64,000 bases of DNA from Vogesella sp. LIG4 (GCF_900090205.1 NZ_LT607802.1:3746548-3810547); one strand, 5' to 3'. Numbered from the stretch's first letter, positions 45,865-56,122 are shown. Translations and numbers: made by a program. Notes: generated from the letters alone by a model not told the origin.

Positions 45865-45880
45865 TTTACGTTAACGTAAA
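45865..45880. promoter_or_regulatory. Palindrome TTTACGTTAACGTAAA, probable LiuR-type operator
   Basis: A perfect 16-bp palindrome 26 bases upstream of the thiolase start, between it and the MerR gene. The LiuR group of MerR regulators is known for ACGT-rich palindromes. A related palindrome occurs before the divergent operon at 46654. Confidence 0.65.
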
Positions 45881-45940
45881 GCAATAGTGAAAAACAAGCC
45901 GCCTGCCCGGCGGCTGTCGCGTATCCGCGAAAATTCCTGC

Positions 45941-46336
45941 TCAGCTCTTGCTGCGCGTGTGCAGCCACTCCTCGCACTGGCCGCGCACCTGGCCGATTTC
46001 CTTCAGCACCAGTTGCAAGTCCTGCATCTGCCGCTTCAGCTGCTGCTCGCGGCTGCTGAGCAGGTCGATGAATTTCTTCAGCTGCGGCTCGTCGGTGTTG
46101 GCCGCATCGTACAGCTCGAACAGCTCGCGGATTTCCTGCAGCGACAGGCCGATGCGTTTGCCGCGCAGCGTCAGCATCAGCCGTACGCGGTCGCGGCGGG
46201 TGTAGATGCGGCGCTGCCCTTCCCGTGCGGGTGACAGCAAGCCCTCAGCCTCGTAAAAACGGATGGCGCGGGTGGTGACATCGAACTCCTGCGCCAGTTC
46301 GGAAATGCTGAAGGTGCGGTCAGCAGCTACGTTCAC
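45941..46336 (-). CDS. MerR-family regulator, LiuR type
   Basis: A 131-residue regulator. The N-terminal MerR helix-turn-helix is clear (FSISELAQEFDVTTRAIRFY, EAEGLLSPAREGQRRIYTRRD), followed by the dimer helix (LQEIRELFELYD). It lacks the cysteines of metal-sensing MerR proteins. Size and sequence style match LiuR, which controls branched-chain amino acid and fatty acid breakdown in other proteobacteria. The start is GTG at 46336 with AGGAG five bases before it; the upstream ATG has no such site. It lies between the thiolase operon and the divergent valine operon, each of which has an ACGT-rich palindrome in front. One uptake-like copy is at 46097. Confidence 0.88.
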   Translation of the reverse strand: MNVAADRTFSISELAQEFDVTTRAIRFYEAEGLLSPAREGQRRIYTRRDRVRLMLTLRGKRIGLSLQEIRELFELYDAANTDEPQLKKFIDLLSSREQQLKRQMQDLQLVLKEIGQVRGQCEEWLHTRSKS

Positions 46337-46451
46337 GACAACTCCTGGAAAGGTTCGGCAAAACTTCGGCACGGGGCCGGCGGATACGGAATCACGAAAT
46401 TGTAATACGTGGCAGCGTTTGCGGCATCCGGCTTATCCCGCATTGCAACAA

Positions 46452-46591
46452 GGTGCGCCTCGAAAAACGCCTGCTTTCGTTGCGATACTGCGTTGCTCAC
46501 GAAAAATTCCTCCTTACATATCAACCATATGCCGCGTCGGAATTTTGCGTTCGCGCCTTGTCTCGCTTAGAAAACAGGGTTTTCGCGGCAC
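46452..46591. repeat. MITE-like palindromic element, degenerate copy
   Basis: The outer parts are imperfectly inverted (CGAAAAACGCCTGCTTTC on the left against GAAAACAGGGTTTTCG on the right). Inside it shares GCGATACTGCGTTG and CGCCTTGTCTCGC with the better preserved element at 51127-51264, in the same order and at similar spacing. Confidence 0.5.
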
Positions 46592-46648
46592 CCCACAGTG
46601 CAACATCTTCCCGCCCATGGTAAATCATGCAGGATTTTTTCATTATAG

Positions 46649-46677
46649 TTGACGTTTACGTAAACTAGAATTAGTTT
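46649..46677 (+). promoter_or_regulatory. Promoter with LiuR-type operator of the valine operon
   Basis: A TTGACG box at 46649-46654, 17-bp spacer and TAGTTT at 46672-46677 form a plausible sigma-70 promoter 30 bp upstream of the first start codon. The perfect palindrome GTTTACGTAAAC (46654-46665) covers the end of the -35 box and the spacer, a typical place for a repressor or for MerR-type control. Confidence 0.6.
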
Positions 46678-46707
46678 TGCCAACCATCCATCAGCGGAGG
46701 AAGCAAG

Positions 46708-47556
<849 letters not shown>

Positions 47557-47644
47557 TGCCGGAATGATTCGCCGGGCGGCGAATCCAACACTACAGATCG
47601 ATTGATCGTGCGTGCTGCGCACGCCAGCAGGAAGGAGCAACACC

Positions 47645-49144
47645 ATGTCTCAGCTTCCCACCGTCAAGCTGCTGATCGGCGGCGAATTCGTCGAATCGCA
47701 GAGCAGCGAATGGCGCGAGGTAATCAACCCCGCCACCCAGCAGGTGCTGGCACGCGTGCCGATGGCCACCGCGGATGAAGTAGCCGCCGCGGTAGCCGCC
47801 GCCAGCCGCGCCTTCAAGAGCTGGAAGAAAACCCCGATCGGCGCCCGCGCCCGCATCTTCCTCAAGTACCAGCAGCTGATCCGCCAGCACATGCAGGAGC
47901 TGGCCGCCATCCTCACCGCCGAGCAGGGCAAGACCCTGGCCGATGCCGAGGGCGACATCTTCCGCGGCCTGGAAGTGGTGGAGCATGCGGCCAACATCGG
48001 CACCCTGCAGATGGGCGAATTCGCCGAGAACGTGGCCGGCGGCGTGGACACCTACACCCTGCAGCAGCCGCTGGGCGTGTGCGCCGGCATCACCCCGTTC
48101 AACTTCCCGGCCATGATTCCGCTGTGGATGTTCCCGATGGCCATCGCCACCGGCAACACCTTCGTGCTCAAGCCTTCGGAGCAGGACCCGATGGTGACCA
48201 TGCGCCTGGTGGAACTGGCGCTGGAAGCCGGCATTCCGCCGGGCGTGCTCAACGTGGTACACGGCGGGCCGGAGGTGGTGAACACCATCTGCGACCACCC
48301 GGACATCAAGGCGGTGTCCTTTGTCGGCTCCAGCCGCGTTGGCAGCCACGTCTACCACCGCGCCAGCCAGAACGGCAAACGCGTGCAGTGCATGATGGGC
48401 GCCAAGAACCACGCCATCGTGCTGCCGGACGCCAACAAGGACCAGGCGCTGAACCAGCTCACCGGGGCCGCCTTCGGCGCCGCCGGCCAGCGCTGCATGG
48501 CGCTCAGCGTTGCCGTGCTGGTGGGCGAGGCGCAGCAGTGGATACCCGAGCTGGTGACACGCGCCAAATCGCTGCGCGTGGGCCCGGGCCAGGACAACCC
48601 GGATCTCGGCCCGCTGATCAGCTGCACCGCGCGCGAACGCGTCACCAGCCTGATCGCCAAGGGCGCTGCCGAAGGCGCGCGGCTGGAGCTGGACGGCCGC
48701 CACGTGCATGTGGCCGGCTACGAGCAGGGCAACTTCGTCGGCCCCACCATCTTCAGCGGCGTGAAGCCGGGCATGAGCATCTACGAGCAGGAGATCTTCG
48801 GCCCGGTACTGTGCCTGGTGGGCGCAGACACCCTGGACGAGGCCATCGACATCATCAATGCCAACCCGCACGGCAACGGCACCGCCATCTTCACGCAAAG
48901 CGGCGCCGCGGCACGCAAGTTCCAGGAAGAGATCGACGTGGGCCAGGTGGGCATCAACGTGCCGATTCCGGTGCCGGTGCCGCTGTTCTCCTTCACCGGT
49001 TCGCGCGGCAGCAAGCTGGGCGACCTGGGGCCGTACGGCAAGCAGGTGGTGCTGTTCTATACCCAGACCAAGACCGTCACCAGCCGCTGGTTCGACGATG
49101 AAGCCAGCAGCGGCAAGGTGCACACCACCATTGCGCTGCGCTAG
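47645..49144 (+). CDS. mmsA: CoA-acylating methylmalonate-semialdehyde dehydrogenase
   Basis: The last enzyme of valine breakdown, turning methylmalonate semialdehyde and CoA into propionyl-CoA and CO2 with NAD. A 499-residue aldehyde dehydrogenase. The active cysteine is Cys284 in [16 protein letters not shown], the MmsA-specific context. The usual ALDH general-base Glu is replaced by the MmsA pattern in [12 protein letters not shown] site [11 protein letters not shown] is visible. AGGAAGGAG precedes the start. It lies 88 bp after the previous gene and 22 bp before the next. One uptake-like copy is at 47986. Confidence 0.94.
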   Translation: MSQLPTVKLLIGGEFVESQSSEWREVINPATQQVLARVPMATADEVAAAVAAASRAFKSWKKTPIGARARIFLKYQQLIRQHMQELAAILTAEQGKTLADAEGDIFRGLEVVEHAANIGTLQMGEFAENVAGGVDTYTLQQPLGVCAGITPFNFPAMIPLWMFPMAIATGNTFVLKPSEQDPMVTMRLVELALEAGIPPGVLNVVHGGPEVVNTICDHPDIKAVSFVGSSRVGSHVYHRASQNGKRVQCMMGAKNHAIVLPDANKDQALNQLTGAAFGAAGQRCMALSVAVLVGEAQQWIPELVTRAKSLRVGPGQDNPDLGPLISCTARERVTSLIAKGAAEGARLELDGRHVHVAGYEQGNFVGPTIFSGVKPGMSIYEQEIFGPVLCLVGADTLDEAIDIINANPHGNGTAIFTQSGAAARKFQEEIDVGQVGINVPIPVPVPLFSFTGSRGSKLGDLGPYGKQVVLFYTQTKTVTSRWFDDEASSGKVHTTIALR

Positions 49145-49166
49145 CCGGCCGACGAAAGGACGCCAC

Positions 49167-50327
49167 ATGGATTTCGCCCTTACCGACGACCAGAGCGCGT
49201 TTCGCGACAGCGCGCGCGAGTTCGCCCAGCACGAGCTGGCACCGCATGCCGCGCACTGGGACGAAGCGGAAATCTTTCCGCTGGACACCCTGCACCGCGC
49301 CGGCGAGATGGGCTTTTGCGGCCTGTACTCGCCGGAGCAGTACGGCGGGCTGGGCCTCTCCCGGCTGGATGCCGCCATCGTGTTCGAGGAGCTGGCCGCC
49401 GGCTGCACCTCCACCACCGCCTACCTCACCATCCACAATATGGTGAGCTGGATGGTGGGCAGCTTCGCCCGCCCGGAAGTGGCCGCCGAATGGGCGCCGC
49501 GGCTGGCCAGCGGCGAGCTGCTGGGCAGCTACTGCCTTACCGAGCCCGGCGCCGGCTCCGACGCCGCCTCGCTGCGCACCCGCGCCGAGCGCCAGGGCGA
49601 CAGCTATGTGCTGAACGGCAGCAAGGCCTTCATCTCCGGCGCCGGCAGTACCGATGTGCTGGTGGTGATGGCGCGCACTGGCGGGCCGGGGCCCAAGGGC
49701 ATCTCCGCCCTGCTGGTGCCGGCCGATACCCCGGGCATCCGCTACGGCAAGAAGGAAAAAAAGATGGGCTGGAACAGCCAGCCCACCCGCATCATCACCT
49801 TCGACAACGTGACCGTGCCTGCGGCCAACCTGCTGGGCGAGGAAGGCCAGGGTTTTGCGCTGGCAATGAAGGGGCTGGATGGCGGCCGCATCAATATCGC
49901 CACCTGCTCGGTGGGCACCGCGCAGGCCGCGCTGGAGGCCGCCACCCGCCATGTGCAGGAGCGCCAGCAGTTCGGCCAGCCGCTGGCCGAGTTCCAGAGC
50001 GTGCAGTTCCGCCTGGCCGACATGGCCACCGAGCTGATCGCCGCGCGCCAGCTGGTAAGGTTGGCCGCATGGAAGCTGGACAACGCCAGCCCGGATGCCA
50101 GCAGCTACTGCGCCATGGCCAAGCGTTTTGCCACCGATACCGGTTTCAAGGTGGCCAACGAAGCGCTGCAGCTGTTCGGCGGCTACGGCTACATCAAGGA
50201 ATACCCGCTGGAGCGCTACCTGCGCGACAACCGCGTGCACCAGATCCTGGAAGGCACCAACGAAATCATGCGCGTGATCATCGCCCGCCGCCTGCTGCAG
50301 GAAGGCGCGCTGGACACGCTGCGCTGA
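49167..50327 (+). CDS. Acyl-CoA dehydrogenase, probable isobutyryl-CoA dehydrogenase
   Basis: A 386-residue FAD enzyme. Family blocks are YCLTEPGAGSDAASLRT, KAFISGAGSTDVLVVMART and the catalytic glutamate in HQILEGTNEIM (Glu362). The FISGAG and WNSQPTR context is typical of isobutyryl-CoA dehydrogenases (ACAD8 type), which fits its place between mmsA and the enoyl-CoA hydratase. The start MDFALTDDQ has AAAGGA before it; the frame is open far upstream but overlaps mmsA, so this start is clear. Two uptake-like copies lie inside (49820, 50060). Confidence 0.9.
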   Translation: MDFALTDDQSAFRDSAREFAQHELAPHAAHWDEAEIFPLDTLHRAGEMGFCGLYSPEQYGGLGLSRLDAAIVFEELAAGCTSTTAYLTIHNMVSWMVGSFARPEVAAEWAPRLASGELLGSYCLTEPGAGSDAASLRTRAERQGDSYVLNGSKAFISGAGSTDVLVVMARTGGPGPKGISALLVPADTPGIRYGKKEKKMGWNSQPTRIITFDNVTVPAANLLGEEGQGFALAMKGLDGGRINIATCSVGTAQAALEAATRHVQERQQFGQPLAEFQSVQFRLADMATELIAARQLVRLAAWKLDNASPDASSYCAMAKRFATDTGFKVANEALQLFGGYGYIKEYPLERYLRDNRVHQILEGTNEIMRVIIARRLLQEGALDTLR

Positions 50328-50346
50328 CCCGAACACAGGAACCCAC

Positions 50347-51126
50347 ATGAGCTACACCAATCTGCAGGTCGAAAAAATCGGCCACACCGCCCTCGTCACC
50401 CTTGCCAACCCGCCGGCCAACACCTGGACCTACGACAGCCTGCAGGCGCTGAAGCGCCTGGTGGCCGACCTGAACGCCGACCGCGACATCTACGCGCTGG
50501 TGATTACCGGCGATGGCGAGAAGTTCTTCTCCGCCGGCGCCGACCTCAAGCTGTTCGCCGATGGCGACAAGGGCGTGGCTGCCAGCATGACCATCCTGTT
50601 CGGCGAAGCCTTCGAGACACTGTCGGCGTTTCGCGGCGTGAGCATCGCCGCCATCAACGGCTATGCCATGGGCGGCGGGCTGGAATGCGCGCTGGCCTGC
50701 GACATCCGCATCGCCGAGGAACAGGCACAGATGGCACTGCCGGAAGCCGCCGTCGGCCTGCTGCCCTGCGCCGGCGGCACGCAGCACCTGCCGTGGCTGG
50801 TAGGCGAAGGCTGGGCCAAACGCATGATCCTGTGCGGTGAGCGAGTGGATGCCGCCACCGCGCTGCGCATCGGCCTGGTGGAAGAAGTGGTGCCGCGCGG
50901 CGCCGCCCGCGACGCCGCGCTGGCGCTGGCGGAAAAAGTTGGCCGCCAGTCGCCCTGCTCCGTCACCGCCTGCAAGACCCTGGTACAGGCGGCGCGCCAC
51001 GCACCGCCTGCGACCAACCTGATTCACGAGCGCGAGCTGTTCATCAAGCTGTTCGACACCCAGGACCAGCGCGAAGGCGTGCAGGCGTTTCTGGAGAAGC
51101 GCACGCCGACCTGGAAAAACGCCTGA
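50347..51126 (+). CDS. Enoyl-CoA hydratase/isomerase family protein
   Basis: A 259-residue crotonase-fold enzyme. The CoA and oxyanion-hole blocks are FFSAGADLKLF and INGYAMGGGLECALACDIRIA. The position of the catalytic Glu of hydratases reads LPEAAVGLLPCAGGTQHLP, with the first Glu kept. In this operon it most likely hydrates methacrylyl-CoA to 3-hydroxyisobutyryl-CoA. It lies 19 bp after the acyl-CoA dehydrogenase. Confidence 0.9.
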   Translation: MSYTNLQVEKIGHTALVTLANPPANTWTYDSLQALKRLVADLNADRDIYALVITGDGEKFFSAGADLKLFADGDKGVAASMTILFGEAFETLSAFRGVSIAAINGYAMGGGLECALACDIRIAEEQAQMALPEAAVGLLPCAGGTQHLPWLVGEGWAKRMILCGERVDAATALRIGLVEEVVPRGAARDAALALAEKVGRQSPCSVTACKTLVQAARHAPPATNLIHERELFIKLFDTQDQREGVQAFLEKRTPTWKNA

Positions 51127-51264
51127 GAACCCGCTTGCGATCTGCTGCGCTTTGGCGATACGGCGTTGAATTCGATTCAGGGATGCGCATTGACCGCATG
51201 CCAACTCCGCGCCCCTCAGTTTTCGCCTTGTCTCGCCCTGACTCGCCAGATCGCAAACAGGTTC
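51127..51264. repeat. MITE-like element with 17-bp terminal inverted repeats
   Basis: The ends are GAACCCGCTTGCGATCT and AGATCGCAAACAGGTTC, inverted copies with 15 of 17 positions matching. The 138-bp element lies inside the operon, from the hydratase stop to 36 bp before the hydrolase start, and holds no gene. Internal words GGCGATACGGCGTTGAA and CGCCTTGTCTCGC recur in related elements at 46452-46591 and 56036-56092. It resembles in size and place the Correia-type elements of Neisseria, but the sequence is different. Confidence 0.65.
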
Positions 51265-51300
51265 TACCCACGACTTCCGCACAAGAACAAAGGGAACACC

Positions 51301-52419
51301 ATGAACGACGCGGTACTGTTTGACGAAATCGCCACCGCCGGCGGCCAGCGCATCGGCGTGGCGCTGCTCAATGCCGAGAAATCGCTGAACGCGCTCAACC
51401 TGGAGATGATCCGCCTGCTGGATGCGCGGCTGTCGATCTGGGACCGCGACGACGGCATCGTGGCGGTACTGCTGCGCGGCAGCGGCGACAAGGCGTTCTG
51501 CGCCGGCGGCGACGTGCGCGCCATGCGCGAGGCGATACTGGCCGACGACAGCTACCCCAACCCGCTGGCCACCGAATTCTTCAGCCGCGAATACACGCTG
51601 GACCACCGCATCCACACCTACCGCAAGCCGCTGCTGGTCTGGGGCCACGGCATCGTGATGGGCGGCGGCCTGGGGCTGATGGCCGGCGCCAGCCACCGCG
51701 TGGCCACCGCCAGCACCCGCATCGCCATGCCGGAAATAACCATCGGCCTGTACCCGGACGTGGGCGGCAGCTGGTTCCTGCAACGCATGCCGGCACGCTG
51801 CGGCCTGTTCCTCGGCCTGACCGGCACACCGCTGAACGCCCGCGACGCGCTGCTGACCAACCTGGCCGACCACATCCTGCCGCAAGCCGGCTGGCCGCTG
51901 CTGCTGGATCTGCTGCGGCAGAGCGCCTGGCAGCCGGAGCCTGCGGCCAACCATGAGCTGCTCACCGCGCTGCTGGGCGAGCTGGAAGCCGGCAACGGCG
52001 ACGCGGTGCCGGAAGGCAATCTGGCGCGCAACCTGCCGGCCATCCATGCACTGCTGAACAAGGGCTCGCTGGCCGCCTTCGACCACGCGCTGCGCCACGG
52101 CAGCTTCAACGACCCGTGGCTGGCGGCGGCCACCGACACCTACCGCGCCGGCTGCCCGGCCAGCGCCGCGGTGTGCTGGGAGATCTTCCACCGCGCGCGC
52201 CACCTGTCGCTGGCCGATGTGTTCCGCATGGAGTTGGCGCTGTCGGTGAACTTCTGTGCCGCACCGGATTTCCGCGAAGGCGTGCGCGCGCTGCTGGTGG
52301 ACAAGGACAGACAGCCACGCTGGTCGCGCCCCGCGCTGGCCGATGTGGATAGCAGCTATGTAGCGCAACATTTCGCTTCACCTTGGCGGCCACAAGACCA
52401 TCCATTGGCTACCCTTTAA
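51301..52419 (+). CDS. 3-hydroxyisobutyryl-CoA hydrolase
   Basis: A 372-residue crotonase-superfamily hydrolase that frees 3-hydroxyisobutyrate from its CoA ester in valine breakdown. Blocks are KAFCAGGDVRAM, GHGIVMGGGLGLMAGASHRVAT and the catalytic region MPEITIGLYPDVGGSWFLQRM, the pattern of HIBCH. The C-terminal extension (LSVNFCAAPDFREGVRALLVDK) gives the larger size compared with plain hydratases. AAAGGGAA precedes the start. One uptake-like copy is at 51942. Confidence 0.92.
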   Translation: MNDAVLFDEIATAGGQRIGVALLNAEKSLNALNLEMIRLLDARLSIWDRDDGIVAVLLRGSGDKAFCAGGDVRAMREAILADDSYPNPLATEFFSREYTLDHRIHTYRKPLLVWGHGIVMGGGLGLMAGASHRVATASTRIAMPEITIGLYPDVGGSWFLQRMPARCGLFLGLTGTPLNARDALLTNLADHILPQAGWPLLLDLLRQSAWQPEPAANHELLTALLGELEAGNGDAVPEGNLARNLPAIHALLNKGSLAAFDHALRHGSFNDPWLAAATDTYRAGCPASAAVCWEIFHRARHLSLADVFRMELALSVNFCAAPDFREGVRALLVDKDRQPRWSRPALADVDSSYVAQHFASPWRPQDHPLATL

Positions 52420-52449
52420 ACAGGATTCCTCACTGCAAGGAGCCGCATC

Positions 52450-53334
52450 ATGCAACACATCGCATTCATTGGCCTGGGCAATATGGGCGGCCCGATGGCC
52501 ATCAACCTGGTGAAGGCCGGCTACGCCGTGCGCGGCTTTGACCTGTCGCCGGAGGCACTGGCGCACTTCGCCACCCACGGCGGCAACGCGGTGCGCTCGA
52601 TAGCCGAAGCCGTGAACGGCGCCGATACCATCATCTCCATGCTGCCGGCCGGCAAACACGTGGCCGGCCTGTACCTGGGTGAAGAAGGCCTGTTCGCCAG
52701 CCTGCCGCAGGGCACCCTGGTGATCGACTGCAGCACCATAGACGCGCAGACCGCGCGCGAGGTTGGCCGCGTGGCCGAACACAGCGGGCTGTGCTTCATC
52801 GACGCCCCGGTATCCGGCGGCACCGCCGGCGCTGCCGCCGGCACCCTCACCTTCATGGTGGGCGGCGATGCGGCCAACGTGGATGCCGCGCAGCCGCTGC
52901 TGTCGGCCATGGGAAAACGCCTCTTCCACGCCGGCGACATCGGCGCCGGGCAGATCGCCAAGGCCTGCAACAACATGCTGCTGGGCATCCTGATGGCCGG
53001 CACCGCCGAAGCACTGGCCATGGGCGTTAAAAACGGGCTGGACCCGGCGGTACTGTCGGAGATCATGGTCAGCAGCTCCGGCCGCAACTGGGCGCTGGAG
53101 TTGTACAACCCGTGGCCGGGTGTGATGGACAACGTACCGGCCAGCCATGGCTACCAGGGCGGCTTCATGTCCGAGCTGATGCTGAAAGACCTGGGCCTGG
53201 CCGAAGAAATGGCACTGCACAGCCATGCGGCCAACCCGCTGGGCGCACTGGCACGCAGCCTGTACGAACAGCACGTGGCCGCCGGCAACGGCAAGCTGGA
53301 TTTCTCCAGCATCGTGCAGCAGTTCCGCCGCTGA
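52450..53334 (+). CDS. mmsB: 3-hydroxyisobutyrate dehydrogenase
   Basis: Oxidises 3-hydroxyisobutyrate to methylmalonate semialdehyde with NAD, the step before MmsA. A 294-residue beta-hydroxyacid dehydrogenase: nucleotide fold FIGLGNMGGPMA, substrate block DAPVSGGTAGAAAGTL, catalytic lysine in IAKACNNML (Lys171), and DLGLAEE near the C-terminus. It ends the valine operon; a REP-like doublet follows. Two uptake-like copies are at 52869 and 53226. Confidence 0.95.
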   Translation: MQHIAFIGLGNMGGPMAINLVKAGYAVRGFDLSPEALAHFATHGGNAVRSIAEAVNGADTIISMLPAGKHVAGLYLGEEGLFASLPQGTLVIDCSTIDAQTAREVGRVAEHSGLCFIDAPVSGGTAGAAAGTLTFMVGGDAANVDAAQPLLSAMGKRLFHAGDIGAGQIAKACNNMLLGILMAGTAEALAMGVKNGLDPAVLSEIMVSSSGRNWALELYNPWPGVMDNVPASHGYQGGFMSELMLKDLGLAEEMALHSHAANPLGALARSLYEQHVAAGNGKLDFSSIVQQFRR

Positions 53335-53344
53335 GCAGGCGCAG

Positions 53345-53434
53345 GGCGGAAGCCCGGCTATGCCGGGCGTTCCGCCACCGCCAGTCGAATCAGTACTGGC
53401 GCACAAGGCGGATCGCCCCTGCGGGGCATCCGCC
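53345..53434. repeat. REP-like doublet of two hairpins
   Basis: First hairpin 53345-53376: arms GGCGGAA and TTCCGCC around an inner GCCCGGC-TAT-GCCGGGC stem. Second hairpin 53407-53434: arms GGCGGAT and ATCCGCC around GCCCC-TGC-GGGGC. The two share outer arm form and lie 30 bp apart, as in BIME-like units. This may also act as the end of the valine operon. Confidence 0.65.
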
Positions 53435-53497
53435 CTGCTTGTCAGCTGCCCATGCAGCTTGCGGTTGAGCAAAGCCTACCCCTCCGGAGCCATCGCC

Positions 53498-53920
53498 ATG
53501 TTTACCTACGTCTGCCTGGGCACCAACGATCTTGCGCGGGCTTGCCGGTTTTACGATGCGGCAATGGGTGCGCTCGGCCTGTCGCGCTGCGATATCTCGC
53601 AGGAAGCTGACTGGGAAGGTTGGGCCGGCTGGGGCACTTATGAACATGGCGGCCAGCAGGAAGTGGCGCTGTGGGTATGCAAACCATTCGATGGCGCACC
53701 GGCCTCACCCGGCAATGGCAGCATGGTGGCTCTGCGGGCCAGCAGCTGGCGGCAGGTGCAGCAGTTCCACGCCGCGGCCCTGGCCCATGGCGGCACGTCA
53801 GAAGGCGAGCCGGGTCTGCGCCCGCAGTACGATGCCGATTTCTATGCCGCCTATGTCCGCGACCCCGATGGCAACAAGCTGGCAGCCGTTTGCCGGGGCT
53901 TCACTGCGCCGCAGGCGTAG
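53498..53920 (+). CDS. VOC-family (glyoxalase-like) protein
   Basis: A 140-residue protein with one vicinal-oxygen-chelate fold, made of two beta-alpha-beta-beta-beta units. The start MFTYVCLGTNDLARACRFYDAAMGAL and the end FYAAYVRDPDGNKLAAVC are typical of this family's small glyoxalase/bleomycin-resistance-like members. The substrate is unknown. GGAG lies about ten bases before the ATG. It stands alone between the REP doublet and the helicase leader. Confidence 0.8.
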   Translation: MFTYVCLGTNDLARACRFYDAAMGALGLSRCDISQEADWEGWAGWGTYEHGGQQEVALWVCKPFDGAPASPGNGSMVALRASSWRQVQQFHAAALAHGGTSEGEPGLRPQYDADFYAAYVRDPDGNKLAAVCRGFTAPQA

Positions 53921-54285
53921 TCATTGAGCCGGGCACCAGCCAGGCTGATGCGGCCAACCTTTGCCTCAGCGGACAGCACATCAGCAGCACCCGCAGGCAA
54001 ATAAACACCCGCACAAGCGCCATTTTCTGCCCCGCTCACGCCACAACCCGCCCGCCACGGTACTGTGTTATCGAAATTAGCAACAAAAGCACCACAATGC
54101 CTGCATTTTCAACAGCAAGGCCCAGGTAATCGGAGTACACTAGCGGCTCGCGTTCTTCCCAATCAGCGCGATCTCTTCTTGGCCCTTGGCTTCCTGCCCG
54201 GCCCACCTTCGACAAACAGAACTCTTGCCCTCCCGGATTGGTATTGCGTTGCGCAATGGGTAGGCAGCTGCTTGCAAACTAATAA
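53921..54285. promoter_or_regulatory. Long leader of the RNA helicase gene
   Basis: 365 bases without a gene. It holds an uptake-like copy (53949), a possible -10 box TACACT near 54136 and a 6-3-6 dyad ATTGCG-TTG-CGCAAT at 54243-54257. There is no Shine-Dalgarno sequence before the helicase ATG (CTAATAAATG). Long leaders are common for cold-induced helicase genes, but no known RNA element is recognised here. Confidence 0.4.
53949..53958. repeat. Uptake-like 10-mer TGCGGCCAAC, intergenic
   Basis: Exact copy shortly after the VOC gene stop codon. Confidence 0.8.
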
Positions 54286-56034
54286 ATGTCAGAATCGAAT
54301 TTTGCCGCACTGGGCCTTGCCGAGCCCATCCTGCGAGCCGTAGCCGATACCGGCTACACCCAGCCTACCCCTATCCAGGCGCAGGCCATTCCGCAAGTAC
54401 TGCAAGGTGGCGACCTGTTGGCCGCAGCCCAGACCGGTACCGGTAAAACCGCCGGCTTTACCCTGCCGCTGCTGCACCGCCTGATGGATGCCCCCAGCAA
54501 ACAGAAAGGCCGCCCGCGCGCGCTGGTGCTGACCCCTACCCGCGAACTGGCGGCCCAGGTGGAAGAATCGGTACGCGAGTACGGCAAATACCTGTCGCTC
54601 AAATCCATGGTGATGTTCGGCGGTGTCGGCATCAACCCGCAGATCAACGCGCTGAAAAAGCCGGTGGACATCCTGGTGGCCACCCCGGGCCGCCTGCTGG
54701 ATCACGCCGGCCAACGCACCGTTGACCTGTCCGGCGTGGAGATCCTGGTACTGGACGAAGCCGACCGCATGCTGGACATGGGCTTCATCCACGACATCAA
54801 GAAAGTGCTGGCGCTGCTGCCGGCACAGCGCCAGAACCTGCTGTTCTCCGCCACCTTCTCCGATGACATCAAGAAGCTGGCCGACAAGCTGCTGAACCAG
54901 CCCAAGCTGGTGGAAGTGGCGCGCCCGAACACCACCAACGAGCAGATCGCGCAGAAGGTTCACCTAGTGGACCGCGACCGCAAGACCGATCTCTTGATCG
55001 AAATGATCAAGTCCGGCGACTGGCACCAGGTACTGGTATTCACCCGCACCAAGCACGGCGCCAACCGCCTGGCGGAAAAACTGGAAAAGGCCGGCATCGC
55101 CAGCATGGCGATTCACGGCAACAAGAGCCAGGGTGCGCGCACCAAGGCGCTGGCCGGCTTCAAGGACGGCAGCCTGCCGGTACTGGTTGCCACCGATATC
55201 GCCGCCCGCGGCCTGGATATCGAAGAGCTGCCGCACGTGGTGAACTACGAGCTGCCCAACGTGCCGGAAGATTACGTGCACCGCATCGGCCGTACCGGCC
55301 GTGCCGGCTGCACCGGCGAGGCGATCTCGCTGGTCTGCGTGGACGAGCTGGGCTTCCTGCGCGACATCGAGAAGCTGACCAAGAAACCGGTTGAGCGCTT
55401 CAGCCTGCCGGGCTTCGAAGCCGACATGGACGCGGAACCGCAAGCCATCGAAATCGGCCTCGGCCGCTACATCCACGGCGCACTGGTACCGACCACCGCA
55501 CCGAAAGGCGCCAAGGGCGACAGCCGTGGCCGCGGCGGCCAGCGCCGCCAGGGCCAGGGTCAAGGCCAGAACCGTGCCAAACCGGCCGATGGCGGCGACA
55601 AACCGCGCCAGCAGCAGGCCAAGCCCGCAGCCAAGCAGAACGATGCCGGCAAGCCGCGCAGCGACAAGCCCCGCTCCGACCGCCAGCAGCCGCAGGCGCA
55701 GCAAGGCCAGAAGCGCCAGCAACAGCAAGCGCAGCCGCAGCAACGCAAGCCGCAGGAAAAGCGCAACAAGCCGCTGCCGGGCATGAACGAGCCGAACGGC
55801 AATGTGTTCTACGACGATGGCCCGCGCCAGCCGTCGCTGACCATGCACGAGCTGAGCCAGGGCCTGATCCCGGGCAAACAGCCGCGCCAGGGCAATGGGC
55901 CGCGCCAGCAGCAGGGCTACAGCCAGGGTGGCAGCAATGGCGGCAACAACAGCAACCGTCGCGGTGGCAGCGGCAAGCCGCGCCAGCAGCAGTCGGCGCT
56001 GTTCAGCCCGCCGCCCAAGCGTGGCGAGCGCTAA
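54286..56034 (+). CDS. rhlE: DEAD-box RNA helicase, RhlE type
   Basis: An ATP-dependent RNA helicase of 582 residues. The core (about 1-385) has all motifs: Q motif [21 protein letters not shown] (I), PTRELA (Ia), TPGRLLD (Ib), DEAD (II), SAT (III), and the second-domain motifs [16 protein letters not shown] and [10 protein letters not shown]. From about 405 on, the protein is a nearly 180-residue low-complexity tail rich in Q, G, R, P and K, broken by short conserved words ([22 protein letters not shown]). Such tails bind RNA and can drive condensates. The role is probably ribosome assembly or mRNA decay. One uptake-like copy is at 54417. Confidence 0.93.
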   Translation: MSESNFAALGLAEPILRAVADTGYTQPTPIQAQAIPQVLQGGDLLAAAQTGTGKTAGFTLPLLHRLMDAPSKQKGRPRALVLTPTRELAAQVEESVREYGKYLSLKSMVMFGGVGINPQINALKKPVDILVATPGRLLDHAGQRTVDLSGVEILVLDEADRMLDMGFIHDIKKVLALLPAQRQNLLFSATFSDDIKKLADKLLNQPKLVEVARPNTTNEQIAQKVHLVDRDRKTDLLIEMIKSGDWHQVLVFTRTKHGANRLAEKLEKAGIASMAIHGNKSQGARTKALAGFKDGSLPVLVATDIAARGLDIEELPHVVNYELPNVPEDYVHRIGRTGRAGCTGEAISLVCVDELGFLRDIEKLTKKPVERFSLPGFEADMDAEPQAIEIGLGRYIHGALVPTTAPKGAKGDSRGRGGQRRQGQGQGQNRAKPADGGDKPRQQQAKPAAKQNDAGKPRSDKPRSDRQQPQAQQGQKRQQQQAQPQQRKPQEKRNKPLPGMNEPNGNVFYDDGPRQPSLTMHELSQGLIPGKQPRQGNGPRQQQGYSQGGSNGGNNSNRRGGSGKPRQQQSALFSPPPKRGER

Positions 56035-56035
56035 G

Positions 56036-56092
56036 CCGCTGCGAGCGATCTGCTGCGCGTCGGCGATACGGCGTTGAAAACAGATCCACAAA
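56036..56092. repeat. Partial MITE-like element
   Basis: Contains GCGATCTGCTGCGC and GGCGATACGGCGTTGAA, nearly identical to the left half of the element at 51127-51264, then stops at ACAGATCC. The right half is missing, so this looks like a truncated or solo-end copy directly after the helicase stop. Confidence 0.6.
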
Positions 56093-56094
56093 AC

Positions 56095-56122
56095 AAAAGC
56101 CACCGCATGCGGTGGCTTTTTT
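56095..56122. terminator. Terminator after rhlE (bidirectional)
   Basis: A 12-bp perfect stem AAAAGCCACCGC with an AT centre, followed by six T on the plus strand and matching T on the minus strand. It separates convergent rhlE and the CinA-N gene. Confidence 0.9.

Larger units (their letters stand above)
46337..46707. other. Divergent region between the MerR gene and the valine-pathway operon
   Basis: Contains the MerR promoter, a MITE-like element in the middle, and the promoter-operator of the right-hand operon at 46649-46677. No additional gene is supported. Confidence 0.5.
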
